From: Pseudomonas sp. JAI120
GTDB lineage: Bacteria > Pseudomonadota > Gammaproteobacteria > Pseudomonadales > Pseudomonadaceae
Length of the DNA stretch: 64,000 nucleotides
Direction: 5' to 3'
NCBI RefSeq assembly: GCF_014207255.1
Contig: NZ_JACHCZ010000001.1
Coordinates: forward strand, 1,228,592 to 1,292,591
The notes under the pieces are model-generated. The model was given only the letters and a program-made list of their open reading frames with translations. It was not told the DNA's origin and did no database searches. This document shows, one piece after another, positions 62,978-64,000 of this stretch. Within the stretch, counting starts at the first letter, position 1. Each line of letters opens with the position of its first letter. Both the position numbers and the translations under genes were made by a program.

Positions 62978-63526
62978 ATGCTGTACGCCCGACTGCCTCT
63001 GTTGGCACTGCTGTGCCTGTTCGTCGCTAACGTTCAGGCCGACACTCCACTGTTTTCCGCCGACGGCTACCGCATCAGCCTGTACCGCAGCCCCACGCCC
63101 GACCACCTGCCAGGCGCCACGATTGTCGACACTGCGGCCCTGCAAACCCTGCTCAGCCAAACACCCGCGCCCGTGCTGATCGACGTGTACCGCCGCCAGT
63201 GGCTGCAAGGGCGCTTCATCGAAGACCAGCCCCACGCCAACCTGCCCGGCAGCCACTGGCTGGCCAATACCGGCGACGGCGACCTGACGCCGGAGTGGCA
63301 AAGCTATTTCGTGCGCCACTTGTATACCTACAGCGGCGGCGACCTCAAGCGACCGTTGGTCTTCTATTGCCGCGCCGATTGCTGGCTGAGTTGGAACGCG
63401 GTAAAACGTGCCGCCAACCTCGGCTATACCTCTGTGTACTGGTATCGCGACGGCCTGGATGCCTGGGAAGCGGCGAAGCTGCCGGTGACGGTCGCCCAAC
63501 CCGAGCCATTTCAAACATCACAATAA
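62978..63526 (+). CDS. PQQ-associated rhodanese-like protein with Cys motif
   Basis: 182 residues, signal peptide MLYARLPLLALLCLFVANVQA. Rhodanese-like fold with the cysteine motif in LVFYCRADCWLSWNAVKRA. The family is usually labelled CXXCW; here I see Cys-Arg-Ala-Asp-Cys-Trp, with three residues between the cysteines. Periplasmic, function unknown, always near PQQ alcohol genes. Followed after 15 bases by the response regulator gene. Confidence 0.88.
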   Translation: MLYARLPLLALLCLFVANVQADTPLFSADGYRISLYRSPTPDHLPGATIVDTAALQTLLSQTPAPVLIDVYRRQWLQGRFIEDQPHANLPGSHWLANTGDGDLTPEWQSYFVRHLYTYSGGDLKRPLVFYCRADCWLSWNAVKRAANLGYTSVYWYRDGLDAWEAAKLPVTVAQPEPFQTSQ

Positions 63527-63541
63527 GAAAGGTGAACGGCC

Positions 63542-64000
63542 ATGTACAAAATCCTGATTGCCGACGATCACCCACTGTTTCGCGAAGCGATCCATAACGT
63601 CATCAGCGACGGCTTTCCCGGCAGCGAAGTGATGGAAACCGCCGACCTCGACAGCGCCCTGGCGCTGACCCAGGAACACGACGACCTCGACCTGATCCTG
63701 CTCGACCTGAACATGCCCGGCATGCACGGCCTCAATGGCCTGATCAACCTGCGCAACGAGGCGCCGACCATTCCGGTGGTGATCGTCTCGGCCGAGCAGG
63801 ACAAGCAGGTCGTGCTGCAAGCCATCACCTATGGCGCCGTGGGTTTTATCACCAAATCCTCGCCGCGCCTGCAAATGACCGAGGCGATCCAGCAGATTCT
63901 CAACGGCAACGTGTACCTGCCGCCGGACATCATCCGCACCCAGAAGCCCGGCACCCACCGGCGCCTCAACGAAAACCCCGGCTTCGCCCCCGAACTGCTG
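63542..64000 (+). CDS. pedR1: LuxR-type response regulator, PedR1/AgmR/ExaE-like (3' end outside window)
   Basis: 153 residues are visible of a protein near 220. Receiver domain with Asp55 ([13 protein letters not shown]) and Lys in VGFITKSSP; the HTH part lies mostly beyond the window. Starts [17 protein letters not shown], as in AgmR/ExaE regulators that switch on PQQ alcohol oxidation genes. It shares a transcript with the Cys-motif gene. Its kinase would lie to the right if the P. putida order holds. Confidence 0.9.
   Translation, partial: MYKILIADDHPLFREAIHNVISDGFPGSEVMETADLDSALALTQEHDDLDLILLDLNMPGMHGLNGLINLRNEAPTIPVVIVSAEQDKQVVLQAITYGAVGFITKSSPRLQMTEAIQQILNGNVYLPPDIIRTQKPGTHRRLNENPGFAPELL

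Overview
This window is chromosomal DNA of a Pseudomonas, most likely of the P. fluorescens group. Three things point there: the order ppiD-hupB-lon-clpX-clpP-tig followed by an Arg/His/Leu tRNA cluster and folD, the many REP elements with the core GTGGGAGGGGGCTTGCCCCC together with their RAYT transposase, and a complete PQQ alcohol oxidation (ped/exa) cluster in the order I remember from P. putida. The assignment rests on gene content and recalled synteny, not on a database search.

Layout. 1-8.3 kb: protein quality control on the minus strand (ppiD, cut by the window start; hupB with a structured 3' UTR; lon with a sigma32-type promoter; clpX, clpP, tig). 8.6-9.1 kb: four tRNA genes transcribed leftwards from one sigma70 promoter. 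9.4-13 kb: folD, pbpG and small envelope proteins. 13-18.9 kb: an RND efflux operon in the order permease, adaptor, outer-membrane factor. 18.9-19.7 kb: a RAYT gene between REP doublets. 19.7-28.1 kb: the whole reductive pyrimidine pathway (transporter, PreTA dihydropyrimidine dehydrogenase, dihydropyrimidinase, beta-ureidopropionase) with a TetR regulator. 28.2-29.4 kb: copCD. 29.6-36.5 kb: a hexuronate cluster (OprD porin, uronate dehydrogenase, lactonase, TRAP transporter, aldose epimerase) with FadR/GntR-like operator candidates. 36.5-42.9 kb: a DHA2 MFS/HlyD exporter, then a TetR gene divergent from an SDR-MDR-SDR operon. 43-44.6 kb: a DASS/SLC13 carrier.

44.6-64 kb is the ped region. 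It holds two PQQ alcohol dehydrogenases. One has the Asp-x-Asp signature of lanthanide enzymes (pedH type) and the other has Asp-x-Ser, typical of calcium enzymes (pedE type). With them are cytochrome c550, a PedG-type binding protein, a SoxYZ-like carrier, a metallo-beta-lactamase-fold protein, an aldehyde dehydrogenase, an orphan 23-residue pqqA, an iron-type alcohol dehydrogenase, a soluble hybrid kinase, the PedS2/PedR2 pair, an ABC/beta-propeller/Cys-motif operon, and a second LuxR-type regulator cut by the window end. Alcohols would be oxidised in the periplasm by PedE or PedH depending on metal supply, with electrons passing to c550; aldehydes are then oxidised by PedI.

The least explained signals are non-coding. 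A CTACTAC-type box lies at matched distances upstream of several ped transcription units. A CGGGAA-N3-TTCCCG palindrome precedes both PQQ dehydrogenases. A three-way-junction RNA sits between the hupB stop codon and its terminator.
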